From a virus: 21,513 nt of DNA. The notes below the pieces were generated by a model, which saw nothing but the letters and a program-made list of their open reading frames with translations, made no database searches and had not been told where the DNA came from. The stretch spans positions 1-21,513 of the IMG/VR virus record IMGVR_UViG_3300007770_000104. One strand, written 5' to 3'. The position numbers and the translations under genes are program-made. This document shows positions 1 to 6,689 of this stretch, one piece after another (position 1 is the first letter of the stretch; every line of letters starts with the position of its first letter).

Positions 1-543
1 ATGAAGATTTTTGAAAATCAGAATATTTTATCTTTTATTCTTTTAACAGTATTTGCAAATGGATTTGTTTCCATTAACATATTGGAGAAGAATAAGAAAT
101 ATTATACTTCATTAATGAATAAAATCAAGGAAGAAAATGTTACATTAACCCAAAAACTCGCAGAGTTAAAAAGTGAAGGAATGGACGTGACAGTAACTAT
201 GTATCAACCTGTTCGTTATCAAACTGATTCTACACCGAACATTCTCGCAGATGGAACGCGTATTAGGGCGAAAGAAGCGTCCAATTATAAATTTATAGCG
301 GTGAGTAGAAATCTTTTGAAACGTTGGGGTGGATGGTTAGATTATGGTGATTTTGTTCTATTAAAAGGAACTGATGGTAAAGATGGAGTATATCAAGTTA
401 GAGATACTATGCATAAACGTTGGGTAAATCGTGTTGATATATTAGAATCAGTAGATGCAAAACCCTATAAGTTTACAGATGTAAAATTACATAAAACGGA
501 TTTAGTATATCCTATGGAATTGGTAAATAAAATAAATAATTAA
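1..543 (+). CDS. Membrane-anchored 3D (Asp-Asp-Asp) domain protein
   Basis: This 180-residue protein has a hydrophobic segment at about residues 8-26 (signal anchor or uncleaved signal), a short charged coiled-coil-like stretch at 30-60, and a C-terminal domain at about 62-150 that looks like the 3D domain, a double-psi beta-barrel related to the MltA C-terminus. Supporting motifs are VTVTMYQP (63-70), a TADGT-like LADGT (82-86), IAVSRNLL (99-106), YGDFVLLKG (115-123) and VRDTMHKR followed by NRVDIL (133-148), which carry the family's conserved Asp residues. Family members are often linked to peptidoglycan cleavage or binding, so a role at the host envelope is inferred, not shown. The window opens exactly on the ATG, so its ribosome binding site is not visible and a longer upstream start cannot be excluded. 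The next gene starts ten bases after the stop. Confidence 0.7.
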   Translation: MKIFENQNILSFILLTVFANGFVSINILEKNKKYYTSLMNKIKEENVTLTQKLAELKSEGMDVTVTMYQPVRYQTDSTPNILADGTRIRAKEASNYKFIAVSRNLLKRWGGWLDYGDFVLLKGTDGKDGVYQVRDTMHKRWVNRVDILESVDAKPYKFTDVKLHKTDLVYPMELVNKINN

Positions 544-552
544 GGTTAATGA

Positions 553-1422
553 ATGATCAGTTATATCGGTGGTAAAAACCGTATGGCTAAATGGATTGGG
601 AATTATATTCCTAATGATATAGAAACATATGTAGAAGTTTTTGGTGGGGCATTTTGGGTATATGTCAATGGACAGATACATAAAAAACCCATTTTAAAAA
701 ATGTTATATATAATGATTTTAATAGATATATGACAAATTTATTTGCGTGTTGTAGAAATCCACAAGAATTCTTAAAGTCAATGGATGAAATTGTTGCACA
801 AGATTCTGAGTTATTTTATCAATTTAAAACAGATGTATTTGAAAATAAAAATATTAAAGATATAGAAATACCAGATTATGATTATGGGATGAAATATGCC
901 TATATAGTTACACAAATATTTTCAGGGTTAAATCCAGAAAAAGGTAAATTTATAGATTTAAAAGGAAAGTATAGTTCTAAATTTGATGCATTTAGAAGAA
1001 GATTAAAAAATCCTGCGGTTGTAGAAAAATTAAATAAAATAACTAATGTTGAAAATTTGGATTGTGAAGAAGTTATTAAAAAATATGATAGCCCTAAAAC
1101 ATATTTTTATGTAGACCCACCTTATTGGAAAACAGAAAATTATTATTCATTACATGATTTTGATACAGATGATCATAAAAGATTAGCTGATGTATTAAAA
1201 AATATAGAAGGTAGATTTAGTTTGTCATATTATGATTTTGAGCAATTACATGATTGGTTTCCAGAAGATGAATATGAGTGGGAATTAAAAGATTTTGTAA
1301 AACCAGCTTCTGCACAAAAAGGCAAAAGCCAAAATAAAGGAACAGAGTTATTGATTATGAATTATCAATTAGAAAATAAAAAAGAAAAAGTTAAAAATAT
1401 AAAACATAAGTTTTGGAGTTAA
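553..1422 (+). CDS. dam: D12-class N6-adenine DNA methyltransferase (Dam-like)
   Basis: This 289-residue protein should transfer a methyl group from S-adenosylmethionine to adenine N6 in phage DNA. It opens with the family signature MISYIGGKNRMAKWI. It has a motif I-like VEVFGGAFW at 27-35, in which Val replaces the Pro of the usual EPF-GG form, and the catalytic DPPY at residues 188-191. A C-terminal FSLSYYDF stretch near 218-225 matches the usual motif after DPPY. The length is close to T4 Dam (259 residues). An AAGG sits upstream of the ATG. The sequence specificity cannot be read from the protein; GATC is plausible because it is the Dam target, and GATC is common in the window. Likely roles are protection from host restriction or marking of phage DNA. 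Confidence 0.88.
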   Translation: MISYIGGKNRMAKWIGNYIPNDIETYVEVFGGAFWVYVNGQIHKKPILKNVIYNDFNRYMTNLFACCRNPQEFLKSMDEIVAQDSELFYQFKTDVFENKNIKDIEIPDYDYGMKYAYIVTQIFSGLNPEKGKFIDLKGKYSSKFDAFRRRLKNPAVVEKLNKITNVENLDCEEVIKKYDSPKTYFYVDPPYWKTENYYSLHDFDTDDHKRLADVLKNIEGRFSLSYYDFEQLHDWFPEDEYEWELKDFVKPASAQKGKSQNKGTELLIMNYQLENKKEKVKNIKHKFWS

Positions 1423-1425
1423 ATT

Positions 1426-2214
1426 ATGGTTACACTTACAACTGATCAAATTGTAGAAAGATACAAAGAGTTAATGGAAATGGTAGAAACTCATTTAGAA
1501 GGGGAAATTCTCGAAGGAGTTAAATCTATCATTAGCCATTTTGAAAATAGATTAATGGAAGCACCAGCTTCGGGTAGATTAGATTACCACAATTGTTTCG
1601 TTGGTGGATTTTTAGATCATACCGTTAGAGTTGCTACAACTGCATTAAAGGTAAAGAAACAATTTGAGGATTTGGGCGTTGAAGTACAACATCCAGATTC
1701 GGATGTTTTTTTAGCTGCCATGTTTCATGACTGGGGAAAACTTGGGGATTTAGATACACCATATTATAAAGAACAGGATTCAGAATGGCATCGTAATAAG
1801 CTTGGAGAATTTTATAAACATAATGAGATTGGAGAATATATGTCAGTAACAGATAGGTCGTTATGGATACTTCAACAGTTTAATGTTAATGTGAGTACTG
1901 AAGTTTGGAAAGCAATTAAAATGTCTGATGGGATGTTTGATGCTGGAAATGAACAGTATTATAGAAAACCATCAGCTACTAGAAATGTGTTACATTATAT
2001 AGTACATATGGCAGATTGGATGTCAACTATTGCTGAAAAACAACACCACGTACAGGGTGAAGTAAAACAAAAAGAAAAAGAAGAAGAATCTGTTGAGAAG
2101 TTTAAAGAGCAAATGGAAGCTACTACTGAAGTATTATCAGCTACAGAAGAAAAACAAGAAGTTAGTGGTGATAGAGCTAAAGAACTTTTTGATGAGTTGT
2201 TTGGAGAAAAATAA
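1426..2214 (+). CDS. HD-domain metal-dependent phosphohydrolase
   Basis: This 262-residue protein carries the HD-superfamily metal ligands in the expected order: His65 (in FLDHTVRV), the His101-Asp102 pair (in MFHDWGKLGDL), His132 (in YKHNEIGEY) and Asp197 (in VHMADWMST). HD enzymes hydrolyse phosphate esters of nucleotides, cyclic nucleotides or RNA ends using bound divalent metals. The substrate is not predictable here. The C-terminal region, about 205-250, is Lys/Glu-rich, likely helical and not part of the catalytic core. GGAG lies seven bases before the ATG. The gene sits four bases after the methyltransferase and overlaps the next ORF by one base (TAATG), so the three are probably co-transcribed. 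A nucleotide-pool or signalling-nucleotide hydrolase is the simplest guess. Confidence 0.82.
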   Translation: MVTLTTDQIVERYKELMEMVETHLEGEILEGVKSIISHFENRLMEAPASGRLDYHNCFVGGFLDHTVRVATTALKVKKQFEDLGVEVQHPDSDVFLAAMFHDWGKLGDLDTPYYKEQDSEWHRNKLGEFYKHNEIGEYMSVTDRSLWILQQFNVNVSTEVWKAIKMSDGMFDAGNEQYYRKPSATRNVLHYIVHMADWMSTIAEKQHHVQGEVKQKEKEEESVEKFKEQMEATTEVLSATEEKQEVSGDRAKELFDELFGEK

Positions 2215-2363
2215 TGAATAAATTAGATATGACAACTATTGAATTAGTAGAAACATTAAAACAATATATTCATCAATGGTATTTGGGATATAAAAAGAAT
2301 GATAAAAAAATAATGAAGAAATGGTCTGATAAATATCAACTGTTATTTTTTGGAGATAAGTAA
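2214..2363 (+). CDS. Small ORF, 49-residue unknown protein
   Basis: This short ORF encodes 49 residues starting MNKLDMTTIELVETLKQYI, rich in Lys, Tyr and Trp, probably helical and with no membrane segment or recognised motif. It is supported as a real gene by position: its ATG overlaps the HD gene's stop as TAATG, its own stop overlaps the next gene's start in the same way, and GGAG sequences sit at proper distance before both junctions. It fills the gap between two firmly coding genes exactly. No function can be given. Confidence 0.7.
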   Translation: MNKLDMTTIELVETLKQYIHQWYLGYKKNDKKIMKKWSDKYQLLFFGDK

Positions 2364-2629
2364 TGTTAGTAGAAATATTATTAGGATTTTTTATTATATC
2401 GTTTATAATTGAAGGATATGTAATTTGGAATGTGATGGGTAAAGTAGAACGATTGGAAGATTGGATAGAAACGTATACAGAAAAAATTTATGGAGCTTAT
2501 AGTGAAATGCAATTATTAGATGATAAAGGTGTGTTTGAGGCGGATGATGAAGTAGGGGATGTATTTAGTCAATTAAAAAATGTTACACAACAATTAAGTC
2601 AAGAAGGGGTAGAAGAAGATGCCAGTTAA
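2363..2629 (+). CDS. Small N-terminally membrane-anchored protein
   Basis: This 88-residue protein has one strongly hydrophobic N-terminal segment (about 2-24). A predicted helical region with RLEDWIETY follows, and then an acidic stretch containing LLDDKGVFEADDEVGDVF at about 51-68. From memory, small proteins with an N-terminal membrane segment and a similar D-x-G-x-FE-x-DDEVG motif occur near late-gene regulators in T4-like marine phages; this is recall, not a search. The start is set by a TAATG overlap with the upstream ORF and a GGAGAT eight bases before it. Its 3' end overlaps the sigma factor gene by 11 bases, pointing to coupled translation. Function unknown. Confidence 0.75.
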   Translation: MLVEILLGFFIISFIIEGYVIWNVMGKVERLEDWIETYTEKIYGAYSEMQLLDDKGVFEADDEVGDVFSQLKNVTQQLSQEGVEEDAS

Positions 2630-3338
2630 GAAAAAGAAAAAAAGTAAAATATATTTTGGGCAAAAAACTGAAGATGCAATTATTAGATATAATAAATGCG
2701 ATAAACCACATATTAAAAATAGGATTTATGAAGAACACATAGATGCGGCTTTTAATAAATTAGCCGAAAATTTAATACATACTTTTAAATTTTATTATTT
2801 TGATATACCATTAGATGATGTAAAACATGAAGTTGTAGCATTTCTATTAGTGAATATGCATAAGTACGTGCCAGAGAAAGGTAAAGCATTTTCATATTTT
2901 AGTATTGTTGGAAAAAATTGGTTGATATTGAATAATAACAATAACTATAAAAAAATGAAACAACATACATCCATAGATACATTAGATTTTAAACGTAATG
3001 TAGGTACCGAAACAGCGGAATTAGAAGAGAATGAATATTATAATGATTTTGTTGAACAAATGGTAATTTTTTGGGAAAATAATTTAAATAGTTTTTTTAA
3101 AAGAAAAAAAGATTTAAAAGTAGCATATTCTGTTTTAGAGTTATTTAAAAGACGATCAACTTTGGAAAACTTTAATAAGAAAGCTTTATATATTTTGGTA
3201 CGTGAAATGACTGGATCTAATACTCAGCATATTACTAGAGTGGTTAATCAAATGAAACAACAGTATTTACTTTTAAATACAGAATATCAAAAAGAAGGTT
3301 CTATAGATACATCTAATACGGGATCTATATTTGCATAA
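2619..3338 (+). CDS. gp55: T4 gp55-like late-transcription sigma factor
   Basis: This 239-residue protein resembles T4 gp55, the phage sigma subunit that directs host RNA polymerase to late promoters (TATAAATA in T4). The diagnostic part is a sigma-region-2-like helix block: IPLDDVKHEVVAFLLVNMHK (63-82) then YVPEKGKAFSYFSIVGKNWL (83-102), followed by an Asn run (105-109) and YKKMKQH. The N-terminus is very basic (KKKKKSK at 4-10). It is longer than T4 gp55 (185 residues), the extra length being mainly in the C-terminal half (about 140-239), which is helical, Lys-rich and of unclear role. It is the last gene of the upstream block and is followed by a structured intergenic region with a terminator. 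It predicts gp55-type late promoters ahead of the structural genes. Confidence 0.85.
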   Translation: MPVKKKKKSKIYFGQKTEDAIIRYNKCDKPHIKNRIYEEHIDAAFNKLAENLIHTFKFYYFDIPLDDVKHEVVAFLLVNMHKYVPEKGKAFSYFSIVGKNWLILNNNNNYKKMKQHTSIDTLDFKRNVGTETAELEENEYYNDFVEQMVIFWENNLNSFFKRKKDLKVAYSVLELFKRRSTLENFNKKALYILVREMTGSNTQHITRVVNQMKQQYLLLNTEYQKEGSIDTSNTGSIFA

Positions 3339-3351
3339 CTAATTTATATAA

Positions 3352-3380
3352 ATGATAATGAGATTTAGTCTCACTATCAT
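3352..3380. other. Hairpin just after the sigma gene
   Basis: ATGATAATGAGA (3352-3363) pairs with TCTCACTATCAT (3369-3380) across a five-base loop, a 12-position stem with a single A/C mismatch. No T tract follows, so it is not a standard intrinsic terminator. It may protect the 3' end of the sigma factor mRNA or be part of a structured RNA. Confidence 0.55.
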
Positions 3381-3385
3381 CATAA

Positions 3386-3449
3386 TTAAAGATTCAACCG
3401 ATTTTTAGTTTCCACTAATAGACAGACTTAAAAACGACCGAATCTTTAA
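3386..3449. repeat. 10-bp inverted repeat enclosing an inner stem
   Basis: TTAAAGATTC (3386-3395) is perfectly complementary to GAATCTTTAA (3440-3449). Inside it, CGATTTTTAGT (3399-3409) can pair with ACTTAAAAACG (3425-3435) with bulges, leaving a loop near 3410-3424. This suggests one extended stem-loop arm in RNA. It lies between convergent genes and encodes no visible protein. Confidence 0.5.
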
Positions 3450-3451
3450 AC

Positions 3452-3489
3452 AAAAAAAGGGGAAAGAAATTAATCTCTCCCCTTTTTTT
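3452..3489. terminator. Bidirectional intrinsic terminator
   Basis: Seven A, then GGGGAAAGA (3459-3467), a six-base loop, TCTCTCCCC (3474-3482) and seven T (3483-3489) form a stem with one A/C mismatch and a T tract on either strand. It sits between the convergent sigma gene (+) and the 73-residue membrane protein gene (-), exactly where a shared terminator is expected. Confidence 0.88.
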
Positions 3490-3497
3490 ACATCTGA

Positions 3498-3515
3498 TAG
3501 GTATAGGCATACCTA
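3498..3515. other. Small 7-bp hairpin downstream of the minus-strand gene
   Basis: TAGGTAT (3498-3504) and ATACCTA (3509-3515) pair perfectly around a four-base loop. It lies 17 bases beyond the stop codon of the minus-strand gene, before the shared terminator in that direction, and could stabilise that transcript's 3' end. Confidence 0.45.
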
Positions 3516-3532
3516 CCAAAACATTCCACTGC

Positions 3533-3754
3533 CTACTTGCGGAATAAACCAACCAATACCAATAAAGCTACGAGTCCAGCAAATCCACCTTCCCCAAACT
3601 TAGAGATAATTGATGTTAGGTTTCCAATAACATTGACACCAAAAATGCCTGTTCCGAAAATTACTTCGGAAATGGCACCTATGGCTACAAAGGACAGCAT
3701 CAAATGAGCTAAGTCATCAAGATATCCTTTAACCATTGTTACGACTTCCTTCAT
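3533..3754 (-). CDS. Two-membrane-segment mini-protein, unknown function
   Basis: This 73-residue protein is the only supported gene on the minus strand. It has a short amphipathic N-terminus (MKEVVTMVKGYLDDLAH), a hydrophobic stretch at about 17-40 broken by Gly, a Gly-Glu-Gly-Gly turn near 54-57, and a second segment GGFAGLVALLVLVGLF ending in RK. The start is favoured by GGGAGA six bases upstream (plus-strand TCTCCC at 3761-3766); an internal Met7 is possible. Two T4-late-type boxes lie upstream on the same strand, and a terminator lies downstream, so it looks like an independent transcription unit. A holin-like or virion membrane role would fit size and topology, but there is no lysis gene beside it and no family match I can assert. 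Confidence 0.75.
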   Translation of the reverse strand: MKEVVTMVKGYLDDLAHLMLSFVAIGAISEVIFGTGIFGVNVIGNLTSIISKFGEGGFAGLVALLVLVGLFRK

Positions 3755-3842
3755 GGTTATTCTCCCGTTAGTTATGTATCATAAGGGTATTTTTTCCCTC
3801 TAAAATAACTATTTAAGTGATTATATTTACGAAATTCTTATA

Positions 3843-3850
3843 TATTTATA
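3843..3850 (-). promoter_or_regulatory. T4-late-type promoter box, proximal
   Basis: The minus strand reads TATAAATA, identical to the T4 late promoter consensus recognised by gp55. It would start transcription near 3837 and leave a leader of roughly 80 bases before the minus-strand gene. The genome encodes a gp55-like factor a few hundred bases away. The motif also occurs by chance inside genes in this AT-rich DNA, so position rather than sequence gives it weight. Confidence 0.45.
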
Positions 3851-3874
3851 TACAAGAGGTTTTTAAGTTAGTTA

Positions 3875-3882
3875 TATTTATA
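3875..3882 (-). promoter_or_regulatory. T4-late-type promoter box, distal
   Basis: This is a second perfect minus-strand TATAAATA, 32 bases upstream of the proximal one. The surrounding bases are also alike (TATATTTATATA on the plus strand in both copies), which suggests a duplicated promoter for the minus-strand gene. It may instead work in the + direction in a variant form, since a TATTTATA also precedes the gene at 16889. Confidence 0.4.
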
Positions 3883-3908
3883 TATGAATAATAAGGTTAA
3901 AATCGATC

Positions 3909-4310
3909 ATGTCAGATTATAAAGTATTTAAAGAAAAATCATTGGCCGATATCTTTGAAGATATTTACAACAACTCATCAGATAATAAAAAACAACTAGA
4001 TGTGCTGATTAGAGAAGTAGTGCAATTTATTAAAGATGGAGATACAGCGGTACAGTTAATTCCAGCTATTAAAGAATATTTAGATATTAAGGTTAAGAAC
4101 GATGAACAGTTAGTAAAAATGGCAGCTATTGTTCAAAGATTGGTTGTAGGTGAGCAAAAAGGTTCTAGTGAGTTTGAATTTGGTTTGTCGGATAAAGAAA
4201 AAGAAGATTTGTTAAAATCTTTAGATCCGGTAGCTAATGATTTACAAAAATATACAGATGAAATCAATAGTAAAATAGAACCAGAATCAACTAAAATAGT
4301 AGAATCATAA
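3909..4310 (+). CDS. Unknown 133-residue protein opening the baseplate cluster
   Basis: A predicted all-helical, acidic protein starting MSDYKVFKEKSLADIFEDIY, with no membrane segment or recognised catalytic motif. Its middle (about 55-90) reads as a helix pair with IPAIKEYLDIKV and LVKMAAIVQRLV. It overlaps the gp5-like gene by one base (TAATG at 4308-4312), so it is probably co-translated with the hub protein and may be a baseplate assembly factor or hub component. That is a guess from position. The ribosome binding site is weak: AAGG sits 12 bases from the ATG. Confidence 0.72.
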   Translation: MSDYKVFKEKSLADIFEDIYNNSSDNKKQLDVLIREVVQFIKDGDTAVQLIPAIKEYLDIKVKNDEQLVKMAAIVQRLVVGEQKGSSEFEFGLSDKEKEDLLKSLDPVANDLQKYTDEINSKIEPESTKIVES

Positions 4311-5419
4311 TGGATAAAGGTAAATTTTTTGAAAAAAGCGAACCTATAGGAACTAAAGGGGATGATGTAGGTGGTAGATTTGTTCTTAGAAGTGAAATTT
4401 ATTCTTTAATAAAAAGGTATGCAGAAGATAATAGATTTGCATCTTTTGAAATAGATTTTTTGAAAGTAAGCAAAGTATGGGATACTGTAGATGATGCGGC
4501 AGATGATATGAGTAAATTTGGAATGGTGTCAGGTAAATTTATTTATAGTGAATCACAAAAATTACAAAAAACTTCAAAAGCGTATCCGTTAAACGTTAGT
4601 TCATTTGAGTTACCACTTCCAAAAGAAATTATACCAGTTATAAAATATAATGAAATTAATTATTATTTAGATCAACTTACTTTAAATGGACTTATACCAT
4701 CATATAGTCCTGAAATTGGTATGACTGATTTACCTTCAAATACATTAAAAACTATACAAGAAAGAGTTGAAGGTTATGATGCTCCTAAAAATCCCAAGAA
4801 AAGACCAATAGTAAATCAAGGTTCAAAGCAGATTAGTAGTAGATATGGTTCTTCGATTTTAATGGATCATAGGGAAGCAAAACCTAGTATTAGATTAAGT
4901 AATAATCAAAGTCAATCTCCACAAAATGCATCATTTTTCTCACCAACATTTTTTAGAGAAGGATCTACTATTTTATTAGATAGTGATACTACAGAAAATT
5001 TTCCCATGGCTTCTGTACAAAATGTACAGAGAATGAATGATAATAATGGTAATAAGATTATAATAAATTCTGATCAATTGATATTTCAAAGTAGACAAGA
5101 TTCTATACATATAAACAGTCCTGATACCATTTATATTAATGCACCAAATGTTAAAATTAATAATGAACCGGCAGTAATGGGATATGAGGTATCTGATGTT
5201 CTGCATCAAATATTAGATATGTTGGGAAAAATTATATCAGGTATTTTATCTCATCCAACTACCGCAGGAGGATTCACTTCGGGTGCCCAACAAGCTGCAG
5301 CGGAAACATACCTTATGGATATACGTGAGCAGTTAGATGAATTTCTGGCTACAAATGGAAAACACGGTATTAGTAAATTAAAAGATGGTATATCTGAATC
5401 TAAAGCTGGTGATATATAA
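4310..5419 (+). CDS. gp5-like baseplate hub / central spike protein without lysozyme domain
   Basis: This 369-residue protein resembles the gp5-like spike proteins of divergent T4-like phages. An N-terminal region (about 18-110) with GGRFVLRSEIYSLIK and alternating hydrophobics fits an OB-fold hub domain. SRYGSSILMD (177-186) followed by KPSIRLSNNQ (191-200) matches a recurrent 'RFGNSIR...I-x-NGQ' motif I recall from such proteins. The region 248-290 is a series of short beta strands (KIIINSDQLIFQ, SIHINS, TIYINA, VKIN) typical of the triple-stranded beta-prism spike, ending in NNEPAVMGYEV. T4 gp5 (575 residues) carries a T4-type lysozyme in the middle; no space or catalytic pattern for one is present here. 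It overlaps both neighbours by one base. Confidence 0.7.
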   Translation: MDKGKFFEKSEPIGTKGDDVGGRFVLRSEIYSLIKRYAEDNRFASFEIDFLKVSKVWDTVDDAADDMSKFGMVSGKFIYSESQKLQKTSKAYPLNVSSFELPLPKEIIPVIKYNEINYYLDQLTLNGLIPSYSPEIGMTDLPSNTLKTIQERVEGYDAPKNPKKRPIVNQGSKQISSRYGSSILMDHREAKPSIRLSNNQSQSPQNASFFSPTFFREGSTILLDSDTTENFPMASVQNVQRMNDNNGNKIIINSDQLIFQSRQDSIHINSPDTIYINAPNVKINNEPAVMGYEVSDVLHQILDMLGKIISGILSHPTTAGGFTSGAQQAAAETYLMDIREQLDEFLATNGKHGISKLKDGISESKAGDI

Positions 5420-6651
5420 TGGCTAAAACATTTGTGGGTAAAAATATAGAAAGAGGAGTTAATAGTATAACAACTCCAGTTAATGAAGAAACTGTAAAAT
5501 TAAAGAAGATGAATCGGAAGCTTAAAAAAGCTAAAAAACCTGGAATGGAAGGGTCTATATCGTTAAAAGATCTTCAGGATATGGAAACAAATTTAGCGGC
5601 TATTGACGCGATATTAAATAAAGTAGATGTATCTAGAGTTGATAAGTTAATTACTGGAGCTAGAAAATTTATAAGGTTGACAAAGGCGGGACTCAAAGCC
5701 GCTAAAATAGCTGCTAGTGCAGTAAATCCAACAGTAGGCGCAAATATGGAATCAATGATGGTTGGACAAAAATATATTGATGATGGTGAAGAAACAATAG
5801 ATGGAGTAGCAGTACCTTCCATGACAGGAGCAGGCATTCAAATTTCAGACAGTAAAGGATTAGTGACAGAAAATGCTACATTAATCAATGATGCTAAAGT
5901 AGTTAAAGAAAAAGGTGTAGATCCAAAACTAGCTCTTTTGGAGTCAAAGTGGACAAGGGCTTTAAGAGAAGGTAATGCAGTTGTATTTTATTTAGAAAGT
6001 AGTGAAAATAATGAATTTGTAAATGCAGACCCCCAACGATATCAAAGTGTTTTAGTAGAAGCAAGGGCTACAGGACAGTTAAGTAAAGTGCAATCTGACG
6101 AAGATGTTACTATACAAAACAGAATGAAAGTGGAAATAGACAATCTTAAATTGATGGCAAATTTACAAACAGATTATAATGAATATTATAGTATGGTAAA
6201 TGAGTTAAAAAGTAAAGAGGAAGAGAGAGACGGATATATAGCAGATGATCCAGATATGTTTGCATTAGATATAGAAGATTTGAATGAGGAAATTAGTATT
6301 TTAAAATCTAGTAGAGATATCAGTAGTGGTAGATTATTAGATACTAATAAAACATATAAGGATAATTTAACTACTTTAAAATCCATAGGTGCAGGGAAAT
6401 CTCCTACTGGAATGTTAAATAGTCGTGAAGTAATGACGTTATCAAGTTCCCAGAAAGAAAGTTTATCTAATGAAGTAGACTCTGCAATGTCAATTGCAAG
6501 AAATTTTTCACGAAATCTAGGAATGAATGCAGTTTATATAGATAAAGCAGAACCTGCTATAAAATACGATTTTCAATTGTTGTGGGATCTTACAAAAGAT
6601 CAAAATGGAATGTTTAAGCTAGTAATAGTTCTTGAAAATAGATCAGCTTAA
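5419..6651 (+). CDS. Unknown baseplate-cluster protein, 410 residues
   Basis: I do not recognise a family. The N-terminus is basic (KLKKMNRKLKKAKKPG at 28-43). An Ala-rich, mildly hydrophobic helix lies near 86-105 (IRLTKAGLKAAKIAASAVNP). Charged coiled-coil-like helices cover about 235-330, and the C-terminus (about 375-408) alternates like beta strands (AIKYDFQLLWDL, MFKLVIVLENR). It sits between the gp5-like spike and gp25, with a TAATG overlap to the spike gene, so a hub-associated or wedge-assembly role is likely by position only. It is far too short for a typical myovirus tape measure and has no membrane segment of convincing length. Confidence 0.75.
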   Translation: MAKTFVGKNIERGVNSITTPVNEETVKLKKMNRKLKKAKKPGMEGSISLKDLQDMETNLAAIDAILNKVDVSRVDKLITGARKFIRLTKAGLKAAKIAASAVNPTVGANMESMMVGQKYIDDGEETIDGVAVPSMTGAGIQISDSKGLVTENATLINDAKVVKEKGVDPKLALLESKWTRALREGNAVVFYLESSENNEFVNADPQRYQSVLVEARATGQLSKVQSDEDVTIQNRMKVEIDNLKLMANLQTDYNEYYSMVNELKSKEEERDGYIADDPDMFALDIEDLNEEISILKSSRDISSGRLLDTNKTYKDNLTTLKSIGAGKSPTGMLNSREVMTLSSSQKESLSNEVDSAMSIARNFSRNLGMNAVYIDKAEPAIKYDFQLLWDLTKDQNGMFKLVIVLENRSA

Positions 6652-6689
6652 TTGTTAAAAATAATAGTTATTAAATAATGGAGTAAATT

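Larger units (their letters stand above)
3755..3908. promoter_or_regulatory. Divergent intergenic regulatory region
   Basis: This 154-base, very AT-rich region separates the divergent minus-strand mini-protein gene and the + strand baseplate cluster. It contains the two TATTTATA boxes described separately, a weak four-bp hairpin (AGGG 3784-3787 with CCCT 3796-3799) in the minus-gene leader, and GGGAGA as that gene's ribosome binding site. For the + gene only a weak AAGG (3893-3896), 12 bases from the ATG, is seen. No clear + strand TATAAATA box is present, so how the + cluster is promoted is not resolved. Confidence 0.55.

Noticed and set aside
553-1422. Idea that the window avoids GATC because of a Dam-type enzyme or host restriction
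   Set aside because: GATC is seen repeatedly throughout the first several kilobases at about the spacing expected for this base composition, so no avoidance is evident.
4540-4547. TATTTATA octamer within the gp5-like gene, also at 17354-17361, and TATAAATA at 12909-12916
   Set aside because: These lie inside coding sequence with no nearby start on the matching strand, and show how often the late-type octamer arises by chance here.
4310-5419. Possible lysozyme domain in the gp5-like protein
   Set aside because: No T4-lysozyme-like catalytic Glu/Asp pattern or suitable insert is seen between the hub part and the beta-strand spike.
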